Below, one piece after another: positions 1-7,176 of a stretch of 8,830 bases of DNA. This DNA comes from Cytophagaceae bacterium (GTDB lineage: Bacteria; Bacteroidota; Bacteroidia; Cytophagales; Spirosomataceae). Every line of letters begins with the position of its first letter. Position 1 is the stretch's first letter. The translations under genes and the position numbers were made by a program. The stretch lies in NCBI GenBank assembly GCA_027485075.1, contig JAIXRT010000027.1, forward strand, positions 1-8,830. The letters are read 5' to 3'. The notes below the pieces were generated by a model. It had not been told where the DNA came from, did not search any database, and saw nothing but the letters and a program-made list of their open reading frames with translations.

Positions 1-3000
1 ACGGCAGATACCGATGGGGATGGATCAGCAAATTATTTAGATTTAGATAGTGATGGCGACGGTGTGCTAGACGCGACTGATCAATGTCCGTTGGTGGTGG
101 GATCCAGCCCAACAGGTTGTCCGGCCGACTTTGATGCGGATACGTACGATGATGTCAACGACCTCGATGATGACAACGATGGTATTTTAGATAGTGTAGA
201 AAATGCGGCTTGTAATCCGGTATCTGCTTCGTGCGATACGGATGGCGATGGCATTCCAAATCGCCTTGACCGCGACTCCGATAACGATGGCATTTCAGAC
301 GTTATTGAAGCTGGCGGAACAGACGCAAATGCCGATGGGGAAGCGGATGGAGCCGTGGATGTGAATGGTATTCCATCGAGTGCAGGGACCGGATTGACGC
401 CACCAAATACCGATGGAACCGGTGGGTCTAATCCATACGATACGGACTCGGACGGCGACGGTATTTCCGATCGCATCGAAGGTCTAACCGACAGCGATGG
501 TGACGGCACGCCAAATTACCTTGACCTGGATTCAGACGGTGACGGCTTACCAGATTCTATAGAAGGAACCCGCGATTCCGATGGTGATGGAACAGCTGAT
601 TATTTGGATCTTGACTCCGACGGAGATGGTATCAAAGATGTGATTGAGGCCAACGGGACCGATGCGAATGACGATGGCAAAGTAGATAGCCCGACCGTGC
701 TCAGCGCAGTGGATACGGATGGCGACACCACACCAGATTACCGGGATGTGGATGCCGACAATGATGGTATATTAGACCGAATTGAAGGGGTCGTGGATAC
801 TGACACGGATGGTAGACCAAACTACCGTGACCCAGATTCAGACGGCGACGGCATCTCTGATTTAATCGAAGGAACCCGCGATACAGATGGTGACGCTGTT
901 CCTGATTATTTAGATTTAGATTCGGATGGCGATGGTATTTCAGATGCGACAGAAGGTAGCGCCGATGCAGATGGCGATGGCATTCCAAACTTCCGTGATT
1001 TAGATTCCGACGGCGATGGCATATCTGACGCCACCGAAGGAACAGTCAATACCGATGGTGATGCGTTGCCAGATTACCTAGATCCAGATTCAGATGGCGA
1101 CGGAATTACAGACCGAATCGAGGGAACTTTTGATACTGATAATGACAATACGCCGGATTATAAAGACTTAGATTCCGACGGTGACGGCATCACGGATGCG
1201 ATTGAAGGAACTGTAGATTCCGACGGCGATGGCATTCCAAACTTCCGTGATCTCGATTCTGACGCAGACGGCATACCTGACGCAACTGAATTACGTGGCG
1301 ATCCAGACGGTGCCAACATACCAAATTACCTTGATCGAGGTTCCGATGGCGACGGCATTTCTGATCTAATCGAAGGGATAACGAATACGGATGGCGATGC
1401 AAATCCCGACTACCTTGATGTAGATTCTGATGGGGATGGCGTGACAGATGCCAATGAAAAAGGGCCGGGCAGTACACCAGTAGATACGGACAGCGATGGA
1501 TTGCCAGATTTCCGCGATACAGATTCGGACAACGACACCGTCCTTGACGGCGTTGATATTTGCCGCTTGACTTCCGGTTCCGTTGCCCTTGCTGGTTGTC
1601 CGTTAGACTTTGATAACGATGGTGTCATAGACAGTTCAGACTTAGATGTAGATAACGATGGTATCTTAGATAGCGTGGAAAATGCGGCCTGTTCGCCTGT
1701 ATCTGCTAATTGCGATACTGATGGCGACGGAACACCTAATCGCTATGACTTAGACTCTGATGGTGATGGCATTAAAGATGTCCGAGAAGCCAATGGCCTA
1801 GATTTCAATGGCGACGGAATCGTCGATGGCACCGTAGACGCAGACGGGGTGCCTGTTGACGCAAACGGCGGATACACCGCACCAAACACCGATGGCACCG
1901 GCGGCCTAGATCCATTCGATACAGATTCCGATGGGGATGGAATTTTGGATAGTGCGGAAAGAGGATCTAACGGGAACGTACCGCGCGACACGGATGGCGA
2001 CAATATTCCAGATTACCGCGAGACCGATTCCGATAATGATGGCATTCCAGATAATGCAGAAGGAAATATTGACACTGACGGCGACGGCATTCCAAATTAC
2101 CGAGATTCGGATTCAGACGGTGACGGCATTCCAGATTCGGTGGAAGGTACGCGCGATACGGATGGCGATAACGTGCCCGATTACAAAGATCTTGATTCAG
2201 ATAACGATGGATTGCGCGATGCGATCGAAGGAACGGTGGATACGGATCGGGACGGACTTCCAGATTACCGTGATGTGGACTCCGATGGGGATGGAATTTT
2301 AGATGCCAATGAACAAGGTGCTGGATCATCCGTAACGGATGCGGATGGTGATGGTATTCCAGATTTCCGCGATTTAGATTCAGATGGCGACGGTGTTTCC
2401 GATGCCATGGAACGCGCTGATGGAACCAGCCCAACGGATCCTTGTGCCTTTGTTATTGCACATCAAACCCTGACGCCATCTGCGGCGTGGTTGGCTGCCG
2501 ACTGCGACCGTGATGGAAATCCAAATGCGACGGATCCTAATAAATTGACACCTGTTGCCAAAAACGATGCGCTTCAGTCGAGTTCGACCGGAATTATTTC
2601 AGGCAACATCTTGACGAATGACGATTTCTTACCTGGCGCATCGATTAGTTTATCGCGTATCGCAGGTGGAACCGCCACGGGAACTGCCACATTCAACGCG
2701 TTGACAGGTGTGATGACCTATGTTCCAGCTCCTTCTGAAGGCGGAACGGTGACCTTGACGTATCAAGTATGTAACACCGTAACAAGCGTTTGTGCCACGG
2801 CTACAGTTACGATTGAGGTTTGCGACCCATCAAACCCTGCTGCCGATTGCGACGGCGACGGCGTTAGCAATGGGCAAGAGGCCATCGATGGCACCAACCC
2901 TGCAGATGCGTGTAGCTTGAATTCCGCGAATCAAAGACTCGTTCCTTCCGCGGCGTGGTTGGCCGCCGACTGCGACGGCGACGGTGTTACGAATGCAGTT

Positions 3001-5739
3001 GAACGTACGGATGGCACGGATCCAACGAGCGGGTGTAGTTACAATCCAGCAAGCCAAGTGATCGCAAATGCGACTTCGGTTTGGTTGACTTACGACTGCG
3101 ATGGCGACGGAAATCCGAACGGAACCGATCCAAGTCCATTGGACTTCTGCGTGGGCGGACTAGTGGGCGCGGTACCTGCTATGGGAACTCCACAATACAA
3201 ATTCTTCCAAAATGCAGATTGCGATTCCGATGGAATCTCGAATAGTTTTGAGTGCTTTGGTGGCGGACCGACGTGTCAAGATTTTGATGGGGATGGCATT
3301 CCAAATTACTTGGATGAAGATTCAGATGGCGACGGCATTAATGATAGTTATGAGAAAAACCGCGATTCGGATGGCGATGGCGACGCAGATTATGTGGACT
3401 TAGACTCCGATAATGACGGAATTACAGATAAGCGTGAGTACATCGGCGATATGGATGGTGATGGTATTCCGAACTACCTAGACAAAGATTCCGACGGTGA
3501 TGGTATCCTAGATAGCGCCGAAGGAAATGCTAAATTCCGCGCAGCTACTGATGCGAATTCAGATGGAATCGTGGATTGTGCGAATATCGATACGAATGGC
3601 AATGGACTTGGTGATTGCGTCGAGGGTGCTGGGGCGTTGGAAGTTCCAGACACCGACAAAGATGGTACGCCAGACTTCTTGGATTTAGATGCAGATGGAG
3701 ATGGCATTCCGGATTCAGTTGAATTGACAAACGATCCTGATGGTGATAAGCTGCCAAACTACCGCGATCTAGATTCAGATGGAGATTGGTTAGGTGATGC
3801 GATCGAAGGATTGGCAGATACCGATAAAGATGGTACGCCAAATTACCTAGATCTTGACTCCGACGGCGATACGATTCCTGATAGTTGGGAAGGTGCCGAC
3901 CGCTGTCCAAGCTGCACCAACTTGCAAGATGATCAAGGAGATGGCTACGATGACCGCAAGCAATTTGTGAGTCCGTTGCCGATCGATACCGATGCAGATG
4001 GAACACCAGATTATTTGGATTTAGATTCGGATAATGATAGCATTCCAGATCGCGTGGAATTAGGAGCAGATCCAGACAGCGATGGCCGACCAAACTTCCG
4101 TGATCTTGACTCAGATAATGACGGCATTCCAGATAGCGTGGAGGCGGGCAAAGACCCAAGCAATCCAGTGGATACGGATAAGGATGGCACTCCTGATTAT
4201 CAAGATTTAGACTCCGATAATGATGGATTACCTGATAGCTTAGAAGCAGGGAAAGATCCGTTGAAACCGGTAGATACGGATGGCGATGGCAAGCCAGATT
4301 ATTTGGATATTGACTCAGATAACGATGGTATTCCAGACAGTGTAGAAGCGGGCAAAGATCCGTTGAAACCAGTGGATACGGACGGCGATGGTACGCCAGA
4401 TTATTTGGATATCGATTCCGATAATGACGGTATTCCTGACAGCGTCGAAGCAGGCAAAGATCCATCAAAACCGGTTGATACGGACGGCGACGGCAAGCCA
4501 GATTACCAAGATACCGACTCGGATAATGATGGCATTCCGGATTTTGTGGAGGCAGGAAAAGACCCAGCGAAACCAGTGGATACCGATGGAGATGGCAAGC
4601 CAGATTATTTGGATACGGACTCGGATAATGATGGTATACCGGATACGCTTGAAGCAGGAAGTGATCCAGTCAAGCCGGTAGACACCGATGGTGACGGCAA
4701 GCCAGATTTCCAAGATACGGATTCGGATAATGACGGTATTCCAGATGCGGTAGAAGCGGGTAAAGATCCGTTGAATCCGGTGGACACCGACAAAGATGGC
4801 AAGCCTGATTACTTGGATACGGACTCCGATAATGATGGTATTCCGGATGCAGTTGAGGCAGGCAAAGACCCAGCCATTCCGGTGGATACGGACGGAGATG
4901 GTAAGCCAGATTACTTGGATACCGACTCGGATAATGATGGCATATCAGATACCGTGGAGGCAGGGAAAGATCCATCGAAACCAGTCGATACGGATGGTGA
5001 CGGGAAACCGGATTATACAGATTTGGACTCCGATAATGACGGCATTCCAGATGCCGTGGAGGCTGGGCCAAATCCGAATAAACCGATCGATACCGATGGG
5101 GATGGCAAGCCGGATTACCAAGATACGGATTCCGATAATGATGGCATTCCTGACGCGGTTGAGGCGGGTAAAGATCCAGCCAAACCAGTGGACACAGACG
5201 GTGATGGATTGCCAGATTACCGTGATTTGGATTCCGATAATGATGGATATAGTGATGCGTATGAGGCGGGTCCAGATAAGAATAATCCAGTGGATACCGA
5301 CAAAGATGGCAAGCCAGATTATCAAGATATTGATTCGGATGGTGATGGCATTGAGGACAAGTTGGAGGATGACGTGAATTACGGTGCGCTACCGGATTGC
5401 GATAAAGATGGTATTGAAAACCGCTTGGATACGGATGATTGCGCCGATTTCGCACCGCAAGGTATTTCGCCGAACGGGGATGGCTTGAATGACGTCTTGA
5501 TCATACCGGGTATCCTGCGGCGTCAGCCAAACAGGTTGACCATCTTTAACCGGTGGGGTAACATTGTTTATGAAACAGAAAACTACAAAAACGATTGGGG
5601 CGGAAAAACCGACCGTGCGTTTAGTCTTTTGGAAGATGACCAGTTGTTGCCAGATGGAGTTTATTATTACGTGATTGATTACCGTGGCAAATGGCCAGAT
5701 ATTGGGCAGTATGTGTATATCAATCGGTTAGCAAAATAA
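1..5739 (+). CDS. Giant thrombospondin type 3 repeat protein with T9SS type B sorting domain (5' end missing)
   Basis: The reading frame is open from base 1 to the TAA at 5737-5739 (1912 codons visible). A GTG at 64 could be taken as a start, but the 21 codons before it are in frame and already repeat-like, so the true start and signal peptide lie upstream. Domain order in visible residues: TSP3-like Asp-rich repeats (1-806); three Cys/Trp repeats of about 41 residues (807-1044) interrupted by an Ig-like domain (about 851-940); irregular TSP3 repeats (about 1095-1379); twelve 34-residue repeats (1380-1787); CHU_C-type sorting domain (1814-1912). DxDxDG motifs in such repeats are known to bind calcium, so a rigid, Ca-dependent stalk or adhesin on the cell surface is inferred. 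The adjacent PorP/SprF gene supports T9SS export and surface anchoring. The ligand or target is unknown. It could serve adhesion, gliding or the extracellular matrix; nothing visible decides between these, and no catalytic domain is seen. Confidence 0.95.
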   Translation, partial: TADTDGDGSANYLDLDSDGDGVLDATDQCPLVVGSSPTGCPADFDADTYDDVNDLDDDNDGILDSVENAACNPVSASCDTDGDGIPNRLDRDSDNDGISDVIEAGGTDANADGEADGAVDVNGIPSSAGTGLTPPNTDGTGGSNPYDTDSDGDGISDRIEGLTDSDGDGTPNYLDLDSDGDGLPDSIEGTRDSDGDGTADYLDLDSDGDGIKDVIEANGTDANDDGKVDSPTVLSAVDTDGDTTPDYRDVDADNDGILDRIEGVVDTDTDGRPNYRDPDSDGDGISDLIEGTRDTDGDAVPDYLDLDSDGDGISDATEGSADADGDGIPNFRDLDSDGDGISDATEGTVNTDGDALPDYLDPDSDGDGITDRIEGTFDTDNDNTPDYKDLDSDGDGITDAIEGTVDSDGDGIPNFRDLDSDADGIPDATELRGDPDGANIPNYLDRGSDGDGISDLIEGITNTDGDANPDYLDVDSDGDGVTDANEKGPGSTPVDTDSDGLPDFRDTDSDNDTVLDGVDICRLTSGSVALAGCPLDFDNDGVIDSSDLDVDNDGILDSVENAACSPVSANCDTDGDGTPNRYDLDSDGDGIKDVREANGLDFNGDGIVDGTVDADGVPVDANGGYTAPNTDGTGGLDPFDTDSDGDGILDSAERGSNGNVPRDTDGDNIPDYRETDSDNDGIPDNAEGNIDTDGDGIPNYRDSDSDGDGIPDSVEGTRDTDGDNVPDYKDLDSDNDGLRDAIEGTVDTDRDGLPDYRDVDSDGDGILDANEQGAGSSVTDADGDGIPDFRDLDSDGDGVSDAMERADGTSPTDPCAFVIAHQTLTPSAAWLAADCDRDGNPNATDPNKLTPVAKNDALQSSSTGIISGNILTNDDFLPGASISLSRIAGGTATGTATFNALTGVMTYVPAPSEGGTVTLTYQVCNTVTSVCATATVTIEVCDPSNPAADCDGDGVSNGQEAIDGTNPADACSLNSANQRLVPSAAWLAADCDGDGVTNAVERTDGTDPTSGCSYNPASQVIANATSVWLTYDCDGDGNPNGTDPSPLDFCVGGLVGAVPAMGTPQYKFFQNADCDSDGISNSFECFGGGPTCQDFDGDGIPNYLDEDSDGDGINDSYEKNRDSDGDGDADYVDLDSDNDGITDKREYIGDMDGDGIPNYLDKDSDGDGILDSAEGNAKFRAATDANSDGIVDCANIDTNGNGLGDCVEGAGALEVPDTDKDGTPDFLDLDADGDGIPDSVELTNDPDGDKLPNYRDLDSDGDWLGDAIEGLADTDKDGTPNYLDLDSDGDTIPDSWEGADRCPSCTNLQDDQGDGYDDRKQFVSPLPIDTDADGTPDYLDLDSDNDSIPDRVELGADPDSDGRPNFRDLDSDNDGIPDSVEAGKDPSNPVDTDKDGTPDYQDLDSDNDGLPDSLEAGKDPLKPVDTDGDGKPDYLDIDSDNDGIPDSVEAGKDPLKPVDTDGDGTPDYLDIDSDNDGIPDSVEAGKDPSKPVDTDGDGKPDYQDTDSDNDGIPDFVEAGKDPAKPVDTDGDGKPDYLDTDSDNDGIPDTLEAGSDPVKPVDTDGDGKPDFQDTDSDNDGIPDAVEAGKDPLNPVDTDKDGKPDYLDTDSDNDGIPDAVEAGKDPAIPVDTDGDGKPDYLDTDSDNDGISDTVEAGKDPSKPVDTDGDGKPDYTDLDSDNDGIPDAVEAGPNPNKPIDTDGDGKPDYQDTDSDNDGIPDAVEAGKDPAKPVDTDGDGLPDYRDLDSDNDGYSDAYEAGPDKNNPVDTDKDGKPDYQDIDSDGDGIEDKLEDDVNYGALPDCDKDGIENRLDTDDCADFAPQGISPNGDGLNDVLIIPGILRRQPNRLTIFNRWGNIVYETENYKNDWGGKTDRAFSLLEDDQLLPDGVYYYVIDYRGKWPDIGQYVYINRLAK
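118..460 (+). repeat. Higher-order repeat, copy 1 (partner at 1597-1939)
   Basis: A module of about 114 residues starts with Cys-Pro-x-Asp-Phe-Asp, contains an ENAAC motif at 199-213 and an NTDGTGG motif, and ends in a DTDSDGDG motif. It recurs exactly 1479 bp (493 residues) downstream with no net insertion or deletion: TGT at 118 matches TGT at 1597, ENAAC at 199 matches 1678, and the Asn/Asp-Pro-Tyr/Phe-Asp-Thr-Asp segment at 430 matches 1909. The copies differ at many residues, so the duplication is not recent. The module carries four Cys that are conserved between copies and could form disulfides. Confidence 0.85.
445..1521 (+). repeat. TSP3-like repeat block 1, 28-residue (84-bp) period
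   Basis: About twelve in-frame units begin with DSDGDG and continue as I-S/P-D-x-x-E-G, then D-T-D-G-D-G-x-P-x-Y/F-x-D-L. Adjacent D-L-D-S codons at 913 and 997 lie exactly 84 bp apart. Two units are longer: the one starting near 625 carries an extra Ala/Thr/Val stretch, and the last carries a Gly-Pro-Gly-Ser-Thr stretch near 1462-1476. Some units have lost Asp ligands, for example GSDGDG near 1339 and DGAN near 1309, so not every site is expected to bind calcium equally. Confidence 0.85.
1597..1939 (+). repeat. Higher-order repeat, copy 2 (partner at 118-460)
   Basis: Second copy of the Cys-bearing module, offset by 1479 bp. It is followed, like copy 1, by a run of DSDGDG repeats, so the underlying unit is the Cys module plus a repeat run. 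The run after this copy is shorter (1924-2418) than the run after copy 1 (445-1521), which suggests later expansion or loss of 84-bp units. Confidence 0.83.
1924..2418 (+). repeat. TSP3-like repeat block 2
   Basis: Six units continue the pattern of block 1, mixing DSDGDG and DSDNDG cores, with linkers such as AEGN, VEGT and IEGT. The first unit ([12 protein letters not shown]) and the last ([11 protein letters not shown]) have longer Gly/Ser-containing linkers than the 28-residue norm. The block ends where the Cys/Trp repeats begin. Confidence 0.8.
2419..3132 (+). repeat. Three Cys/Trp repeats of about 41 residues, split by an Ig-like domain
   Basis: Each unit reads DGTxPxxxC, then about 15 residues, then a Trp followed five or six residues later by DCD and a DGxxN segment. 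Units begin at 2419, 2887 and 3010. The Trp codons are at 2488, 2956 and 3082. Units 1 and 2 share the motif [11 protein letters not shown]. The conserved Cys pair in each unit suggests an intra-unit disulfide, which is an inference. Similar DGTxPxx[15 protein letters not shown] motifs occur in other Bacteroidota proteins that carry CHU_C domains. Confidence 0.8.
2551..2820 (+). other. Ig-like (Big_9/cadherin-like type) domain within the giant protein
   Basis: Residues about 851-940 begin PVAKNDA, continue GNILTNDD, then [17 protein letters not shown] and TLTYQVCN, and close with ATVTIEV. This matches the strand pattern of Ig-like/cadherin-like domains that often recur in bacterial surface proteins. 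It is the only non-Asp-rich globular segment besides the sorting domain, so it may be the one part able to contact a partner. That role is inferred. Confidence 0.75.
3283..4137 (+). repeat. TSP3-like repeat block 3 (irregular)
   Basis: Asp-rich repeats of varied length follow a Cys-containing segment ([10 protein letters not shown]). They contain longer insertions near 3529-3651 (two Cys) and 3895-3990 (RCPSCTN, with a C-x-x-C pair, then an Arg/Lys/Gln segment). The core switches from mostly DSDGDG to DSDND in the last part (from about 4024), which leads into the very regular 34-residue array. Confidence 0.75.
4138..5361 (+). repeat. Array of twelve 34-residue (102-bp) TSP3-like repeats
   Basis: Units start at 4138 and every 102 bp after it, the last at 5260. 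The consensus runs V-E-A-G-K-D-P-x-K-P-V-D-T-D, then [20 protein letters not shown]. All twelve have exactly 34 residues, with no insertion or deletion. Units 1, 7 and 12 have DTDKDG in place of DTDGDG, unit 10 has GPNPNKPID, and unit 12 returns to DSDGDG. The K/P-rich insert (GKDPxKP) gives this array six more residues per unit than the 28-residue repeats. After unit 12 a degenerate unit with two Cys leads to the sorting domain. Confidence 0.93.
5440..5736 (+). other. CHU_C-type T9SS type B C-terminal sorting domain
   Basis: The last 99 residues contain [11 protein letters not shown], then [31 protein letters not shown] and a closing GQYVYINR segment. This is the standard motif series of the gliding motility-associated C-terminal domain (TIGR04131/CHU_C family), which directs proteins through T9SS in Bacteroidota. 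In known cases, such as SprB, type B domains depend on a PorP/SprF-like partner, and one is encoded immediately downstream here. Confidence 0.95.
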
Positions 5740-5744
5740 GTAAT

Positions 5745-5822
5745 CAGTGGTCAGTAGCCAGTGGTCAGTAGCCTGTAATTAGTATTTAGATCTCACTGAC
5801 GACTGGATACTGATAACTGACT
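5745..5822. repeat. Inverted pair of heptanucleotide repeat tracts (arms only, no core)
   Basis: Four plus-strand heptads (CAGTGGT, CAGTAGC, CAGTGGT, CAGTAGC) fill 5745-5772. After a 22-bp spacer, four reverse-oriented heptads follow with ACTG at 5795, 5802, 5809 and 5816. The arms can pair imperfectly into a hairpin of about 24 bp. The tract lies in the 101-bp gap between the giant gene and the PorP/SprF gene. There is no T-run after it, so it need not block read-through. The same arms flank the larger element seen at 6838-7058 and 8352-8547. Confidence 0.85.
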
Positions 5823-5840
5823 ACTATTAAATTTATTTAA

Positions 5841-6833
5841 ATGAAAAACATTACCCAACTCGCCTTAGGCATGCTTTTTTTGCTGATTTGTTCAGCGGAA
5901 ATTGCGCATGCCCAAATAGAGCCGCAGTACAATTTGTATCGCTTAAATCCGCAGGTCTATAATCCGATGACAGCGGGAAGTCGGGGCGATACGAGCGAAG
6001 TGTTTGTGATGTATCGCCAGCAGTGGTTGGGGATTCAGGGTGCGCCCCAAACATTTTTCTTTAATGGAAATTTCAAATGGAAAGAGCGTCGAGGGATTGG
6101 AGTCAATGCGATGTTGGACCAATTAGGCCCCGTCAAAATGACGACCTTTTCGGGAGATTTTGCGTACCATACGCGCTTGACTGAAAAGTGGATTTTATCC
6201 GGGGGTATCCGTTTGGGATTGGCGAATGTGGCGTTGAATTTTACAGGTTTGGCCTTAACAAATCAGGGGGATCCGTTATTTAATGCGGATCGGTCCACGG
6301 GCCTGAAATTCAATACGGGCTGGGGCGTTAAGATCAGTAAGCAGGATGGATTTTTTGTGAGTTTTGCGATGCCAAGGATCATTAAGTATGATTTTGGTGA
6401 GCTTTCGGGAGGCTATAAAGATGCGACTTACATGTATACCATGGTGGGAACGAAACTTGAACTAACCGATGACCTTACCTTATATCCGAATGCCATGGCA
6501 CGCCTTGCGACTGATGTGCCTTTGAGCTGGGATGTCCAATTAATGGCCAATCTTCGCGGAAAGTTAGATGCGGGATTGAACTACCGTCACCAAGAAAGTA
6601 TTGGTATTCGGTTGGGCATACAGGCGAGTAAGAAGTTTTATTTGGGCTATGTGTATGAAATGCCAACGGGCGTAGTGTCTAAAATTAGCAACCAAACGCA
6701 CGAATTTGCCTTGCGTTTTTTCATCTTGAAAGACAAATCGCAGCGCACGACACAGCGCGATATCGACCCACAACGCGGCCCGCGCCAAGCACCTAAAGTT
6801 CAATCGACGCTTAAGGAGATTCAACCGAGGTAG
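5841..6833 (+). CDS. PorP/SprF family type IX secretion system membrane protein
   Basis: This 330-residue protein has a signal peptide of about 24 residues ending AHA before Gln25. It is followed by the family's opening motif (Q-x-x-x-Y-x-x-N-P-x-x-Y-N-P-x-x-A-G) and the RQQWLGIQGAPQTFFFNG segment. Alternating hydrophobic strands with Gly/aromatic residues, ending HEFALRFFIL, fit an outer-membrane beta-barrel. PorP/SprF proteins are known to support secretion and surface attachment of T9SS cargo, and some are paired one-to-one with a neighbouring type B cargo. The gene lies 101 bp after the giant repeat protein on the same strand, so co-transcription and partnership are likely. The ATG at 5841 is preferred because the signal peptide begins there; the leader is A/T-rich with no Shine-Dalgarno, as usual in this phylum. 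Residues 297-330 form an unusual polar, net-basic tail beyond the last strand. Whether it is a housekeeping T9SS PorP or a dedicated SprF is not decided. Confidence 0.93.
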   Translation: MKNITQLALGMLFLLICSAEIAHAQIEPQYNLYRLNPQVYNPMTAGSRGDTSEVFVMYRQQWLGIQGAPQTFFFNGNFKWKERRGIGVNAMLDQLGPVKMTTFSGDFAYHTRLTEKWILSGGIRLGLANVALNFTGLALTNQGDPLFNADRSTGLKFNTGWGVKISKQDGFFVSFAMPRIIKYDFGELSGGYKDATYMYTMVGTKLELTDDLTLYPNAMARLATDVPLSWDVQLMANLRGKLDAGLNYRHQESIGIRLGIQASKKFYLGYVYEMPTGVVSKISNQTHEFALRFFILKDKSQRTTQRDIDPQRGPRQAPKVQSTLKEIQPR

Positions 6834-6837
6834 GGGT

Positions 6838-6865
6838 CAGTGGTTAGTAGTCAGTGGTCAGTAGT
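6838..6865 (+). repeat. Left heptad arm of intergenic element copy A
   Basis: Four consecutive 7-bp units (CAGTGGT, TAGTAGT, CAGTGGT, CAGTAGT) begin 4 bp after the TAG stop of the PorP/SprF gene. They are the same unit type as at 5745-5772. The matching right arm after the core is degenerate here (ACTG at 7054, ACTA at 7061). Confidence 0.8.
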
Positions 6866-6866
6866 A

Positions 6867-6896
6867 AGTCCGGAGGGAATTAGTCCGGAGGGAATC
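6867..6896 (+). repeat. 15-bp tandem duplication AGTCCGGAGGGAAT(T/C)
   Basis: Two head-to-tail copies (6867-6881 and 6882-6896) differ only in the last base. Each contains AGTCCGGAG, which is the exact reverse complement of CTCCGGACT at 7048-7056, so either copy can pair with the right end of the element. Copy B has no equivalent on its left side. Confidence 0.85.
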
Positions 6897-6910
6897 AGCC
6901 CGTTTGTAGA

Positions 6911-6934
6911 GGCGCGACACTTCGCGTCTTTTTT
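6911..6934 (+). terminator. Rho-independent terminator-like hairpin in element copy A
   Basis: The stem GGCGCGA, loop CACT and stem TCGCGTC (7 pairs, one of them G-T) are followed directly by six T's at 6929-6934. It lies 77 bp after the stop of the PorP/SprF gene, so it could end a transcript covering the giant gene and PorP/SprF. The structure is visible; its activity is inferred. Confidence 0.6.
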
Positions 6935-6963
6935 CTTTGGCAAACCTTTCAGGATTGCCAAAG
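6935..6963. other. Perfect 9-bp hairpin inside element copy A
   Basis: CTTTGGCAA (6935-6943) pairs with TTGCCAAAG (6955-6963). Inside, after one A/A mismatch, CCT pairs with AGG around a TTC loop. A second small hairpin, GGCGT-TTTC-ACGCC, follows at 6969-6982. Both are identical in copy B (8390-8418 and 8424-8437). Confidence 0.8.
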
Positions 6964-7058
6964 TTTGAGGCGTTTTCACGCCGATTCTTGTGTCTTGTCT
7001 AACGTTCAAAATCTAATAGACGCGAGGTATCGCGTCTCTACAAAGTTCTCCGGACTGA

Positions 7059-7176
7059 TGACTAGTACCCATTGACTTAAGGATACAAACAGATTGTCAT
7101 TAGACTTCCCTAATTTATAGTTAAACCTAATTTTTTCGCTTGAATTGTTTAGTTTTAGGCAATTAAAAAATCGCAC
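7059..7176 (+). promoter_or_regulatory. A/T-rich leader of the cytochrome-c peroxidase gene
   Basis: This stretch lies between the repeat element and the ATG at 7177. It is A/T-rich and has no Shine-Dalgarno sequence. TAGTTTTA at 7150-7157 resembles the Bacteroidota -7 box (TAnnTTTG) but no TTG sits at the expected -33 position, so a promoter here is only a weak suggestion. No operator or riboswitch is recognised. Confidence 0.3.

Larger units (their letters stand above)
6897..7058. repeat. Intergenic palindromic repeat element, core, copy A
   Basis: This 162-bp segment aligns without gaps to 8352-8513 with about 8 differences. The ends of the core are 24-bp inverted arms (6905-6928 and 7019-7042, 3 differences). 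Each arm is itself a small palindrome (GACGCGA, 4-base loop, TCGCGTC in the right arm). Between them lie two more hairpins, at 6935-6963 and 6969-6982. No open reading frame or transposase is present, so it looks like a non-autonomous MITE- or REP-like repeat. Similar TGTAGAG/CGCGTC palindromes are scattered in other Bacteroidota and cyanobacteria; that comparison is from memory. Confidence 0.88.

Noticed and set aside
64..66. GTG as the start codon of the giant gene
   Set aside because: The frame is open to base 1 with repeat-like residues before it, and no signal peptide follows the GTG.
4138..5361. CRISPR-like array (regular 102-bp periodicity)
   Set aside because: There are no unique spacers between constant repeats; the period is a coding repeat conserved at protein level in one open frame.
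81..5455. Many open frames of 60-300 codons on the minus strand and in other plus frames within the giant gene
   Set aside because: They are shadows of the repetitive GAT/GGC-rich coding sequence; their Ser/Pro- or His/Arg/Leu-rich products repeat in step with the main frame and resemble no family.
5851..6824. Minus-strand open frames opposite the PorP/SprF gene
   Set aside because: They overlap a clear family match on the plus strand and show no recognisable motifs.
6897..7058. Structured non-coding RNA or riboswitch for the peroxidase gene
   Set aside because: The same segment recurs downstream of the peroxidase at 8352-8513, so it behaves as a dispersed repeat, not a gene-specific leader.
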